Shown here piece by piece: positions 51,921-60,090 of a stretch of DNA of 64,000 nucleotides. The DNA is taken from positions 1 to 64,000 of the forward strand of contig NZ_WUYX01000019.1 in the NCBI RefSeq assembly GCF_009834785.1. Reading direction: 5' to 3'. The first letter of the stretch is position 1. Each line of letters opens with the position of its first letter. This DNA is from Natronorubrum halalkaliphilum. Its GTDB lineage: Archaea > Halobacteriota > Halobacteria > Halobacteriales > Natrialbaceae. Below the pieces are notes generated by a model. The model was not told the origin of the DNA, searched no databases, and saw only the letters and a program-made list of their open reading frames with translations. The translations under genes were made by a program, and so were the position numbers.

Positions 51921-53324
51921 ATGCGGTTATCCACCGCCATTACAATCGCCCTCACAATCCTCCTCGTAACGTCTACCGTGGGGGTGGTGGCAGCCACGCC
52001 GTCAGCGACGGGATCCGCGCCCGACGCTGGGCCGACGGTCGTTGGCGCTGACCAGTCCTCGCTCGAGTCGGCCTCGCTCTCCCCGACGCAAGCGCTCTCT
52101 ACTGCGCCATCATCCTCCTCGCTCGTATCCACGCCCCCAGCATCGCTCTCTCAGGCCGGTACCGATCCGCCGACAGACGCCGATCCACGACAGGTATTCC
52201 GGATCGACATCGACGAAAGCGGAGATGCACACTGGACTATCGAGAGTCGCTTCGTTCTCCACGACGACGACGATATCGACGATTTCGAGCAGTTCGCCAG
52301 CGCCGTCACGGCCGGCGAACGCGACATCGCGATCAACCGTCAACTGTTCGAAGCCCACGCACACGATGCCGCAGATCGGACCGATCGTCACATGTCGATC
52401 GAAAACGCCGGCTGGGACGAGCCGCGCGTCAACCCGGTCGCGGAGGACGACGTTGTCGACGCCGAGACCATCGAAACCGACGACGGCGACGGTGAGACCG
52501 TCCACGTCGGCGTCATCACCTACTCGTTTACGTGGACCAACTTCGCGACCACCGAGAACGACCGAATCTACTTCGGCGATGCCTTTCAGACCGACACCGG
52601 CGTCTGGCTCACGTTAACCGACACGCAACGGCTTATTATCGAGCCGCCGGCGGACTACGCCCTCGAGACGCCGACCCAACTCGACTGGGACGGCCCCTAC
52701 GAGTTCGGCGACGGCGAGCTCGACATCGTCTTCGTCCACAGCGGCGCGACTTCCGGCTTCGATATCTCGAGCTGGATGATCGCTGCCGTCTTCGCGCTCG
52801 TTTTGTTCGTTGGGATCGGCAGCTATCTCCTCGCACGGTGGAAACCGGAGATCGATCTGCCGCAGCCGGTCGATCAACTCGCCGAGCGTGTCTCCCAGCT
52901 CGGACGTACTGGTCTCGGGAACCGACTCCGTTCGCGCGGCGGTACTCGAGGCGAGCAGGAACACGACTCGTCGATGGCGACTGATACCAACGGTGGGTCG
53001 GTGCAACCGGGTGCCGGGCCGACAGCCGTTGGCAACACCGACGCTGCAGACGCCGCAGCCGGAACGCAACTCGAGTTCGAGGAGGAAGTCGACGAGGAGA
53101 TCGATCCCGAACTGCTGAGCGACGAGGAACGGGTCCTCCGGTTGCTCAAACAAAACGGCGGGCGGATGAAGCAGGCCTCGATCGTTACGGAGACCGGCTG
53201 GTCGAACGCCAAAGTCTCGCAACTCCTCTCGCAGATGGACGACGACGACGATATCGAGAAGCTTCGGATCGGCCGTGAAAATCTCATCACGCTCCCCGAA
53301 GTCAATCCGGCCGAGTTCGACTGA
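51921..53324 (+). CDS. Membrane-bound helix-turn-helix transcription factor
   Basis: A 467-residue protein. A signal peptide (1-25) starts the extracellular part (26-275), which has a beta-rich sensor-like domain (QVFRIDIDESGDAHWTIESRF). A single helix SSWMIAAVFALVLFVGIGSYLLARW crosses the membrane. The cytosolic tail ends with a winged helix LSDEERVLRLLKQNGG, then TETGWSNAKVSQLLSQMDDDDDIEKLRIGREN. Sensor outside, membrane helix and DNA-binding tail inside give a one-component signalling protein. The start ATG at 51921 is chosen over a TTG three codons earlier. Confidence 0.88.
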   Translation: MRLSTAITIALTILLVTSTVGVVAATPSATGSAPDAGPTVVGADQSSLESASLSPTQALSTAPSSSSLVSTPPASLSQAGTDPPTDADPRQVFRIDIDESGDAHWTIESRFVLHDDDDIDDFEQFASAVTAGERDIAINRQLFEAHAHDAADRTDRHMSIENAGWDEPRVNPVAEDDVVDAETIETDDGDGETVHVGVITYSFTWTNFATTENDRIYFGDAFQTDTGVWLTLTDTQRLIIEPPADYALETPTQLDWDGPYEFGDGELDIVFVHSGATSGFDISSWMIAAVFALVLFVGIGSYLLARWKPEIDLPQPVDQLAERVSQLGRTGLGNRLRSRGGTRGEQEHDSSMATDTNGGSVQPGAGPTAVGNTDAADAAAGTQLEFEEEVDEEIDPELLSDEERVLRLLKQNGGRMKQASIVTETGWSNAKVSQLLSQMDDDDDIEKLRIGRENLITLPEVNPAEFD

Positions 53325-53417
53325 CGACGGTTTACCTGGTTGAGGGTGCCGTAGGCGGTTCACGGACGCTCTCTGTGGCTACCCGACAACGGTACGTACG
53401 GGGCGTTCAGCGAACAC

Positions 53418-53573
53418 TCATTCAAGCGATTTTGCTCGGTTCTGGAACTCACCGCCACAGTCGGAGCATTCTCCGGGGTGGGTTTTGGCCGAAACGATCT
53501 TTCCACATTGCAGGCACTCGTACTCGGAGGCTATTTTCGACGTATCGCCTTCGATATCTTGGTCGTGAGGCAT
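53418..53573 (-). CDS. Small zinc-finger protein (DUF7129/rubrerythrin-like type, 51 aa)
   Basis: A 51-residue protein too short for ordinary length cut-offs. ATG at 53573, TGA at 53418. The sequence is ECLQCGKIV, then THPGECSDCGGEFQNR: two CxxC knuckles with 14 residues between, the treble of a haloarchaeal rubrerythrin-like zinc protein. The short N-terminal and C-terminal flanks are family typical. It is probably a small zinc-binding protein of unknown partner. It lies 94 bp after the membrane HTH gene and on the other strand. Confidence 0.85.
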   Translation of the reverse strand: MPHDQDIEGDTSKIASEYECLQCGKIVSAKTHPGECSDCGGEFQNRAKSLE

Positions 53574-53939
53574 ACTTCAGTCTTGGCGAGTCAGCCACAA
53601 GAACTCATCGTGAAATATCAGTGACGTATCTGCGGTGAGAGGGTCGTTCGTGTTCACCCCGAAATCTCCTTGCGCCCAACCGGTGATACCCGTCCCCTAT
53701 CGGGGTCTGAATCCGTCTCGCGCAAAAATCTCGACCAAAAAGCCGCTCGCTCTCTCCGTTCGCTCGCGGGACAGTCGCTCAGGCCAGCGGCGTCCGTTCG
53801 ACGACCTGACCGTCGTAACTCGGATACTGCGTCGCGACCTTTTTCCGCTCGAGTTCGTTCGCGAGGCTCACTCACTTCTCGCGCAAAAATCTCGACCAAA
53901 AAGCCGCTCGCTCTCTCCGTTCGCTCGCGGGACAGTCGC
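53574..53939. other. Gene-free interval with duplicated 3' end
   Basis: About 365 bp without an independent gene. Positions 53716-53829 are a copy of the 3' end of the radical SAM gene (see repeat), and between the copies is a related T-rich segment (53830-53876). Minus-strand poly-T-containing GGCTTTTTGGTCGAGATTTTTG tracts look like a haloarchaeal transcription-end motif. Confidence 0.6.
53716..53829. repeat. First copy of 114-bp direct repeat
   Basis: Identical over 114 bp to 53877-53990 (offset 161 bp). This copy contains the last codons of the radical SAM gene (the end QVVERTPLA and its stop) plus downstream T-tracts, so it is a detached duplicate. Confidence 0.9.
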
Positions 53940-53990
53940 TCAGGCCAGCGGCGTCCGTTCGACGACCTGACCGTCGTAACTCGGATACTG
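53877..53990. repeat. Second copy of 114-bp direct repeat (gene-linked)
   Basis: Overlaps the last 17 codons of the radical SAM gene. It is the original position from which the 53716 copy appears to be duplicated. Confidence 0.9.
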
Positions 53991-54947
53991 TTCGACGATT
54001 TCGCCCTCCTCGAGATCGCCGGCTTCGATCATCTCCTCTAAGAGCCACCAAGCGACTTCGACGTGATTCGACTTGACCGTGTAGAACTCCTCGGGGACGC
54101 CGAGCGCTTCGAAGCGGTCGGGGTCGGCGTACGTTTTGCCGTAGACGAGCGTACCGTCGTCGGTGACGTCGTCGAACTCGCGACGGACGTTACGGGCCAT
54201 CCGCTTGAGTCGCCGGCGGTGTTGGGCGGCGTCTTTGAACACCGAGGTACAGAAGTAGACCTTCTCGTGGTCGCCCATCACGTCGAGGATTTCGTCGCGG
54301 TCGTTGTCGACGGCGCTCATGTGGTCTTCCTTGAGTTCGAATCCTTCCTCCTGCATTCGACGGTAGTTCCCGTCGCTCATCTCGAACTCGTTGACGTTAC
54401 AGAAGTCGGCAGCGCCTTCGTCCAGGAACTCGAGGAACTCTTCTTCGGCTCGAATCCCCGGAATCTCGAACGCGGGCGTGAGTCCTTCGTCGCGAGCGAT
54501 GTAGAGGATTTCCTCCCACTCGGTGCCGTGGAGGTCGCCCCACTGTTCGTACGGTGGGTGGAATCGAATTTCGTCGAGGCCGGCCTCGGAGAGACGGCGC
54601 ATGTTCTCGCGGCCGCCGGTAATGCCGGTGTAGAGGTGCGTGTGATGGTCTTCACCGAACTCGTCTTTGAGCAGGGAGAGGTAGTTACAGGTCCGCTCGA
54701 GAGCCTCTTGTGGCTCGCCGCCGGTGATCGAGGTCCCGAGTGCGTCCATTCGGCGGGCTTCCGTAAGGACGTCCTCGTCGCTCTCGACGCGTCGCTCGTT
54801 AGCGTAGACGTCGGTCACGTTCTTGCGGTTCTCACCGAGCGGGCAGTAAAAGCAGTCACGCTGGTCGCAGTATCCGTAGACGAACAGCACCATCTTGCCA
54901 CCTTTCGCGCACTGCTCACAGCCCTTCGAGATCATTCGAGGGAACAT
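53940..54947 (-). CDS. Radical SAM protein
   Basis: A 335-residue radical SAM protein. The cluster motif is CDQRDCFYC (about 32-40): Cys-x4-Cys-x2-Cys, an unusual spacing against the common Cx3CxxC. A GGEP-like ITGGEPQEALE follows, as does the conserved barrel with DEIRFHPP. Pair CEQCAKGGK precedes the core and could add metal ligands. Relatives are archaeal proteins similar to pyruvate formate-lyase activating enzymes; the reaction is unknown. The start is ATG 54947, since GTG 54962 has no homology. A CTTTTGTGG box lies upstream. Confidence 0.88.
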   Translation of the reverse strand: MFPRMISKGCEQCAKGGKMVLFVYGYCDQRDCFYCPLGENRKNVTDVYANERRVESDEDVLTEARRMDALGTSITGGEPQEALERTCNYLSLLKDEFGEDHHTHLYTGITGGRENMRRLSEAGLDEIRFHPPYEQWGDLHGTEWEEILYIARDEGLTPAFEIPGIRAEEEFLEFLDEGAADFCNVNEFEMSDGNYRRMQEEGFELKEDHMSAVDNDRDEILDVMGDHEKVYFCTSVFKDAAQHRRRLKRMARNVRREFDDVTDDGTLVYGKTYADPDRFEALGVPEEFYTVKSNHVEVAWWLLEEMIEAGDLEEGEIVEQYPSYDGQVVERTPLA

Positions 54948-55186
54948 ACTGGGCGGATCCACAAAAGACGTGCGAAACGCATTTGGGGCGTGTGGCGTGT
55001 GCTACCGTCACTGGTCGTGCGTCGTACGGGCGATATCGACTCCGTCACCGACCCGTTCGCCGCCACCCTCATCCACACTCGTGGAGTGACCCTGCGCGGT
55101 GTGGAGTAACGGTCGGGTTCTCGTCGAGCCGCTGAATTCTGTCGTCCCCAGAAGATGGAAATACCCCGCGGCCGAACGTTCGATCG

Positions 55187-56308
55187 ATGCTGTTGGTCCT
55201 CTGTGTCGACCTCGACGACGACCTCGGTCGCAAGACCGGGTTCTCGACGCCAGTTATCGGCCGCGATCCCGTCGAAGAGGCCGCCGTCGCGCTCGCGACT
55301 GCGGACCCGGAGGACTCCGACGTCAACGTAATCTTTCAGGGCCTCCACGTCTACGATGACCTCGACGAACGCGACGAAAGCGTCGAGGTAGCCGTGGTCA
55401 CCGGCAACGACGACGGCGACGTTAACGCCAACCGCGAGGTCGGCGACGAAGTCGACACGGTTCTTGCAAGTCTCTCGACCGCCGAAGACATCACCGTGCT
55501 CGTGGTCACCGACGGTGCACAGGACGAATCCGTCATTCCGATCATCCGGTCGCGAGTCCCCATCGACGGCGTCCGCCGCGTCGTCGTCCGACAGGCCCAG
55601 AACTTAGAGTCGATGTACTACACGATCAAACAGGTGCTGAATGACCCCGAGACGAGGGGGACGGTGTTGATCCCGCTGGGCATTCTGCTGCTCATCTATC
55701 CGCTCGCACTGATCGGGGCCGTCCTCGAGATGCCGGGGTTCGTACTGGGGATGACCTCGGCGCTGCTCGGGCTGTATCTCATCTCCCGCGGCCTTGGACT
55801 CGGTGACCGTCTCGACGAGGCCGTCGAGCGCGCTCGCCGATCGCTGTACGCCGGTCGGACGACTCTGCTCGCCTACGTCGTCGCCGCCGCGTTGTTCGTC
55901 CTCGGCGGCGTCAGCGGTCTGAACACGCTTGAGGAGGTCCGCCAGTCCACAGCCGGCGAGGTGGGCGCTCCGGTCACGATCGCTGCGCTCGTCTACGGCT
56001 CGGTCCAGTGGGTCGCCGCTGCGGGCGTCACCACCAGCCTCGGACAGATCACCGACGAGTACATCGCTGGCTCCCTCGAGTGGCGCTACCTCAACGCCCC
56101 GTTCTACGTGCTCTCGATCGCGATCGTCCTCCACGCGGTGAGTGCGTACTTCCTCGACGTCGTTGAGATCAGCTACCTCGCAACGGCGCTGACGGCCGGA
56201 ACGCTGCTCGGTATCGTTAGCACGCTCACGTTTGCCGTCGTCGAGTCGCGATTTTCGGACCGAGCGGATGACGCGGAGGAGGGCACGCGGCAAACGGACC
56301 GGGTCTGA
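55187..56308 (+). CDS. DUF373 family membrane protein
   Basis: A 373-residue archaeal DUF373 protein. Residues 1-140 form a soluble Rossmann-like domain (LVLCVDLDDDLGRKTG, then AVATVTGNDDGDVNANREVGDEVD), followed by about six transmembrane helices. The first domain carries conserved Asp/Asn positions that might bind a nucleotide or metal. The family is widespread in archaea with no proven role. Confidence 0.88.
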   Translation: MLLVLCVDLDDDLGRKTGFSTPVIGRDPVEEAAVALATADPEDSDVNVIFQGLHVYDDLDERDESVEVAVVTGNDDGDVNANREVGDEVDTVLASLSTAEDITVLVVTDGAQDESVIPIIRSRVPIDGVRRVVVRQAQNLESMYYTIKQVLNDPETRGTVLIPLGILLLIYPLALIGAVLEMPGFVLGMTSALLGLYLISRGLGLGDRLDEAVERARRSLYAGRTTLLAYVVAAALFVLGGVSGLNTLEEVRQSTAGEVGAPVTIAALVYGSVQWVAAAGVTTSLGQITDEYIAGSLEWRYLNAPFYVLSIAIVLHAVSAYFLDVVEISYLATALTAGTLLGIVSTLTFAVVESRFSDRADDAEEGTRQTDRV

Positions 56309-56429
56309 TACGGACCGCTGTAGTCAGTGCCGGCGCGACCCGATATTCCTCGCGGTCGCCCTGGTACACGGGTATAGCAGACTGGTCGAGGATACACAGG
56401 GACAGCAGACCGACAACAGACTGGCCGAG

Positions 56430-57272
56430 TTATCGCTCGCGCTCGACGACGAACTCCGCTAGTTCGAGCAAGTAGTCTCTGGCGTCGGGATCGGCCACCT
56501 CGACGCGATCCAGCGCTTCGATCGCGCGCTCGGACTCGGCTCGAGCGCGGGCGTTCGCTTCGTCGGGAGTGAGATCGGTCACCTGGACAACCGATGGGCG
56601 CTCGAGGGCGGCATCGTGGCCGGTCGGCTTGCCCAGTTCGTCGGGGTCCGCGACGGCGTCGAGCACGTCGTCTCTGATCTGGAAGGCGACGCCGACCCGT
56701 TCGGCGTACTCGCCGAGCGCTTCGACGGTGACCGGATCCGAGTCGGCGGCGATGGCCCCGAGTTCGGCGGCGGCCCGAAAGAGCGCGCCAGTCTTGCGAC
56801 GGGCCAACGTCATGTACTCCGTTTCGGTTTCCGGTTTGGCCGATAGCTCCGTCGCTTCGCCGATGCCGAGTTCGACCATTGCTTCGGTGACGACCTGCAT
56901 CGCGTTCGGGTCCGCAGAGAAGAGCGCGAAGGCTTCGCCGAGCAGCCCGTCGCTGGTGATAATCGCCGGGCCGTACCCGTATTCGGCCCACGCGCTCGTC
57001 GTCCCGCGGCGCAGTTCCGATCGGTCGATGATATCGTCGATGACCAGCGACGCGCTGTGAACGAGTTCGATACCGACGCCGAAGTCGACCGCGTCCTCGG
57101 CCGTCCCACCGACTGTCTCACAGGCCAGCAGCGTTACCATCGGCCGAACGCGCTTGCCACCCGAGAGCACGGTGTGGCGAACTTCGTCCGAGAGCGCGTC
57201 CGGCTCGACGCCGTCGACCACCTCGACGAGGCGCTCCTCGACCAGGGCCCGACGACGCTCCAGACGTTCCAT
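56430..57272 (-). CDS. idsA: Polyprenyl (geranylgeranyl) diphosphate synthase
   Basis: A 280-residue trans-isoprenyl diphosphate synthase. The first Asp-rich motif is DDIIDRSELRRG and the second is IRDDVLD, the metal-diphosphate sites; GGKRVRPMVTLL is the N-terminal substrate loop. It makes the C20 chain for archaeal lipid cores, unless it is a shorter-chain paralogue, which the residues near the first motif (VHSASLVIDDIID) do not decide. Start at ATG 57272. Confidence 0.92.
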   Translation of the reverse strand: MERLERRRALVEERLVEVVDGVEPDALSDEVRHTVLSGGKRVRPMVTLLACETVGGTAEDAVDFGVGIELVHSASLVIDDIIDRSELRRGTTSAWAEYGYGPAIITSDGLLGEAFALFSADPNAMQVVTEAMVELGIGEATELSAKPETETEYMTLARRKTGALFRAAAELGAIAADSDPVTVEALGEYAERVGVAFQIRDDVLDAVADPDELGKPTGHDAALERPSVVQVTDLTPDEANARARAESERAIEALDRVEVADPDARDYLLELAEFVVERER

Positions 57273-57534
57273 TGCCAGCGCTTAGGACGGGGGTACAAAG
57301 TAGGTGACGGATCGAGGGCATTGCAGCTGTCGGCTTCCTCCTGACCACCTGCCTGCAGGAATACGGCCCGTCGGACGAGCCGCCGTCGGGTTCGATCGCG
57401 CTCTCGTCGACGCCGCACTCGAGGTCACCCCACCGGGACGATCGATAGCGCTGACGCTCTGTCGAGAGCTACTGTCGCAAAAATGGACTCTGTGAACACC
57501 CCAAACCACGAATCGTGATCGACTCGACCGGCGG

Positions 57535-58491
57535 CTAGCCGCCGAATTCTTCGGTCAGCGCGGGGACGACATCGAAGAGGTCGTCGTGGATCGCGTAGTC
57601 CGCGATGTCCATGATCGGCGCGTTGGGGTCCGTGTTGATCGCGACGATCGTATCGGAGCCTTTCATGCCGGCAACGTGCTGAACGGCGCCGGAGATACCG
57701 ATTGCGATGTAGACGTCGGGCGTGACGACCTTTCCGGACTGGCCGACCTGTCGGTTCTTCGGCAGCCAGCCGTTGTCGACGATCGGTCGCGAGGACGACA
57801 CCGTCGCGTCGAGTGCGTCCGCGAGGTCCTGGATGATCGAGAGGTTCTCCTCCTCTTCGATCCCGCGGCCGACGCTGACGAGCACGTCGGCCTCGCTGAT
57901 GTCGACGTCGCCGCCGCCGACCTCTTCGAAGCCGTTGACGGTCGACCCGACGGCGTCCTCGTCGATATCGACATCGAAGGCTTCGATCGAGGCGTCGCCG
58001 TTGCCTTCGGCTTTTGGCCACTCGGCACCGCGGATCGTGACGACGGCGTCGCCCTCGAGTTCGTTCGTCGTCTCGACCTTGCCACCGTACATTTCGCGGG
58101 TGGCGATCAGGGTCTCGCCGTCAGTCTCGAGGTCGACGGTGTCGGTGACGACCGGCAGATCGAGCTGGTTGGCAACCGCCGGTGCGTAGTCGAGTCCGTT
58201 GACGCTGTTCGGCGTGAGCACGAACTGCGGCGCGAGTTCGTCGTAGAGTTGGGTGATCGTCTGCGTGTAGACGTCGTGGTTGAACTCCTCGCCGTGGGAA
58301 ACCGTGTGGACGGCGTCGACGCCGTTGCGGTTGAGTTTCTCCGCGAAGTCGTCGACGGTGCCGCTGATGACGGCGATGTGGAGGTCACCGCCGGTTTCGT
58401 TGGCCAGCTGGCGGCCCGCGGTGATGAGTTCGTAGCTGACGTCTCGCAGTTCGCCGCGGCGGTGGTCGGTGACGGCGAGTACGTCGCTCAT
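57535..58491 (-). CDS. etfA: Electron transfer flavoprotein alpha subunit
   Basis: A 318-residue ETF alpha (FixB type). The FAD-binding C-terminal half has SSSRPIVDNGWLPKNRQVGQSGKVVTPDVYIAIGISGAVQHVAG and the final IVAINTDPNAPIMDIADYAI. It receives electrons from acyl-CoA or related dehydrogenases. The ATG overlaps the stop of the beta subunit by 4 bp, so both are translated together. Confidence 0.96.
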   Translation of the reverse strand: MSDVLAVTDHRRGELRDVSYELITAGRQLANETGGDLHIAVISGTVDDFAEKLNRNGVDAVHTVSHGEEFNHDVYTQTITQLYDELAPQFVLTPNSVNGLDYAPAVANQLDLPVVTDTVDLETDGETLIATREMYGGKVETTNELEGDAVVTIRGAEWPKAEGNGDASIEAFDVDIDEDAVGSTVNGFEEVGGGDVDISEADVLVSVGRGIEEEENLSIIQDLADALDATVSSSRPIVDNGWLPKNRQVGQSGKVVTPDVYIAIGISGAVQHVAGMKGSDTIVAINTDPNAPIMDIADYAIHDDLFDVVPALTEEFGG

Positions 58492-59279
58492 GGCGCCACC
58501 CCCTTGTCGCGGAGCAGTTCACCCAATTCCGAGGCGGTCTCGTCGGCGCTGCCTTCCCAAACGGTGACGTCGCTCTCGCTTTCCGGCTCGTACATGTCGG
58601 TGAGGGTGAGTTCGGACTCGATTGCGCTCTCCTCGACGCCGAGGTCGGCGAGGCCCTGCACGTCGAGTTCCTTGCGCTGGGCCTGTCGAATACCGCGCAG
58701 ACTTGCGTAGCGTGGCTCGTTGATACCCGTCTGGATCGTCAGCACGGCCGGGAGCTCGATGTCAGTGAGCTCCTCGACACCGCCCTCGAGTTCGCGGCGA
58801 ACCGAGGCGACCTCGTCGTCGAAGTCGTGCTCGAGGTGGTTGACGACGGCGCCCCACTGGTAGCCGACCTCCTCGGCGACCGAAACGCCGGTCGCGCCGA
58901 AGCTGTCGTCGCCGGCCTGAACGCCCGTCAGCACGAGGTCGGGGTCCTCGTCCTCGATGACGGCGCTCAGGATCTCCGTCTTCGCGTTGACGTCGAGCAG
59001 GTCGACACCCTCCAGCGAGTCGTCCCAGACGCGGACGGCGCGGTCGGCACCCTTCGCGAGGGCCTGACGGATGGTCTGTTCACAGTCTTCAGGGCCGATC
59101 GTGACCGTGACGACTTCGTCGGCGATTCCGTCCTCTTGGAGCTGAACGGCCTCTTCGATGGCGTAATCGTCCCACTCGTTGAGGTCGGCACCCAGGTACT
59201 GATCGGCGATCTCAGTACCCTCGATTTCGAACTCGTCTTCGACGGTCGCGACTTCTTTGACCGTAACGAGGATTTTCAT
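58488..59279 (-). CDS. etfB: Electron transfer flavoprotein beta subunit
   Basis: A 263-residue ETF beta (FixA type). The signature KILVTVKEVATVEDEF, LNEWDDYAIEEAVQLQE and the conserved VLTGVQAGDDSFGATGVSVAEEVGYQWGA identify it. It binds AMP or FAD in the ETF dimer and hands electrons on to a quinone oxidoreductase. A minus-strand GGTTTACGG box lies about 30 bp upstream of the ATG at 59279. The divergent gene is the TRAM protein. Confidence 0.96.
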   Translation of the reverse strand: MKILVTVKEVATVEDEFEIEGTEIADQYLGADLNEWDDYAIEEAVQLQEDGIADEVVTVTIGPEDCEQTIRQALAKGADRAVRVWDDSLEGVDLLDVNAKTEILSAVIEDEDPDLVLTGVQAGDDSFGATGVSVAEEVGYQWGAVVNHLEHDFDDEVASVRRELEGGVEELTDIELPAVLTIQTGINEPRYASLRGIRQAQRKELDVQGLADLGVEESAIESELTLTDMYEPESESDVTVWEGSADETASELGELLRDKGVAP

Positions 59280-59485
59280 CGTTTATCACTGCTACGTCCG
59301 TACCGTAAACCTTTTCGAAACGCCCCGTTAGATGGTTTCCGTTCATTTGCCGATTTTCACTCGGAAGCCCATTGGAGATTACGCCCCTTATTAGAGCGGC
59401 GGTCTACCCTACCAGCGTTTTCAATCGCTTCGATTCCCATCTGGAAGACGGAAACGGTTTAACGTCGTCACTGGTAGTACGCGCT

Positions 59486-59977
59486 ATGGCAGACTGTCCA
59501 CTTGCCGACGACTGTCCGAGCTTCTCCGAACGGATTTCGGGAATGGGGTGCCAACACTACGGTGACCGGGGTGGCAAGGAGTGGTGTAACCACTACAGCC
59601 AGCCCATCGAGGATCTGAAGACGCAGCCGGTCAAACCCGGCGAAGAGGTCGTCATCGACGTCGTCGACATGCACGAAAGCGGTGCCGGTGTGGGTCGAAC
59701 CGACGACGGGTTCATCGTCATGGTCGACGGCGTCCTGCCGGAGGCCCGCGCTCGCGTCGAGATCACGCGAGTCCACAGCAATCACGCACGCGCAGAAGAG
59801 CTCGAACTGCTTCCGATGGAGGCAGACGACGAGGACGACGAGACGGACGCCGACGCCGGCGAAGACACCGGTGCGGACCAAGAGGGCGACGGTCCCTCCG
59901 AAGACGAATCGGAGGGTTCCGACAAGAGCAACCGCCGCGAACGGCTCGGCAGTCGCGATAACTTCTGGGGCTCGTAA
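59486..59977 (+). CDS. TRAM domain protein
   Basis: A 163-residue protein. The N-terminal 40 residues have four Cys and His (CPLADDCPSFSERISGMGCQHYGD, then WCNHY), a likely zinc site, and the TRAM beta-barrel follows at about 48-110 (GEEVVIDVVDMHESGAGVGR). Haloarchaeal TRAM proteins are RNA-binding and can act as RNA chaperones. The tail is Asp/Glu-rich. A GGTTTAACG box centred 26 bp before the ATG at 59486 fixes the start and excludes the upstream frame. Confidence 0.9.
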   Translation: MADCPLADDCPSFSERISGMGCQHYGDRGGKEWCNHYSQPIEDLKTQPVKPGEEVVIDVVDMHESGAGVGRTDDGFIVMVDGVLPEARARVEITRVHSNHARAEELELLPMEADDEDDETDADAGEDTGADQEGDGPSEDESEGSDKSNRRERLGSRDNFWGS

Positions 59978-60053
59978 CTCGCCTCGAGTCCGGTTCCGTC
60001 GAGTGGACAGTCAACGGAGCCCTATCGCTGTTCTCACCGTGATTTTGCAATAA

Positions 60054-60074
60054 GACGTAAGTACCAGTTACGTC
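60054..60074. promoter_or_regulatory. Inverted repeat GACGTAA-N7-TTACGTC
   Basis: Perfect 7-bp arms with a 7-bp spacer, ending 16 bp before the ATG of the DUF4129-like gene. This is a typical operator size and position for a dimeric winged-helix regulator acting on the operon that includes DUF7269 and DUF58. Confidence 0.55.
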
Positions 60075-60090
60075 AACAGTAGCGCAATTG

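Noticed and set aside
57304-57495. 63-codon plus-strand ORF between idsA and etfA
   Set aside because: No promoter at the right distance and no recognisable sequence; likely spacer.
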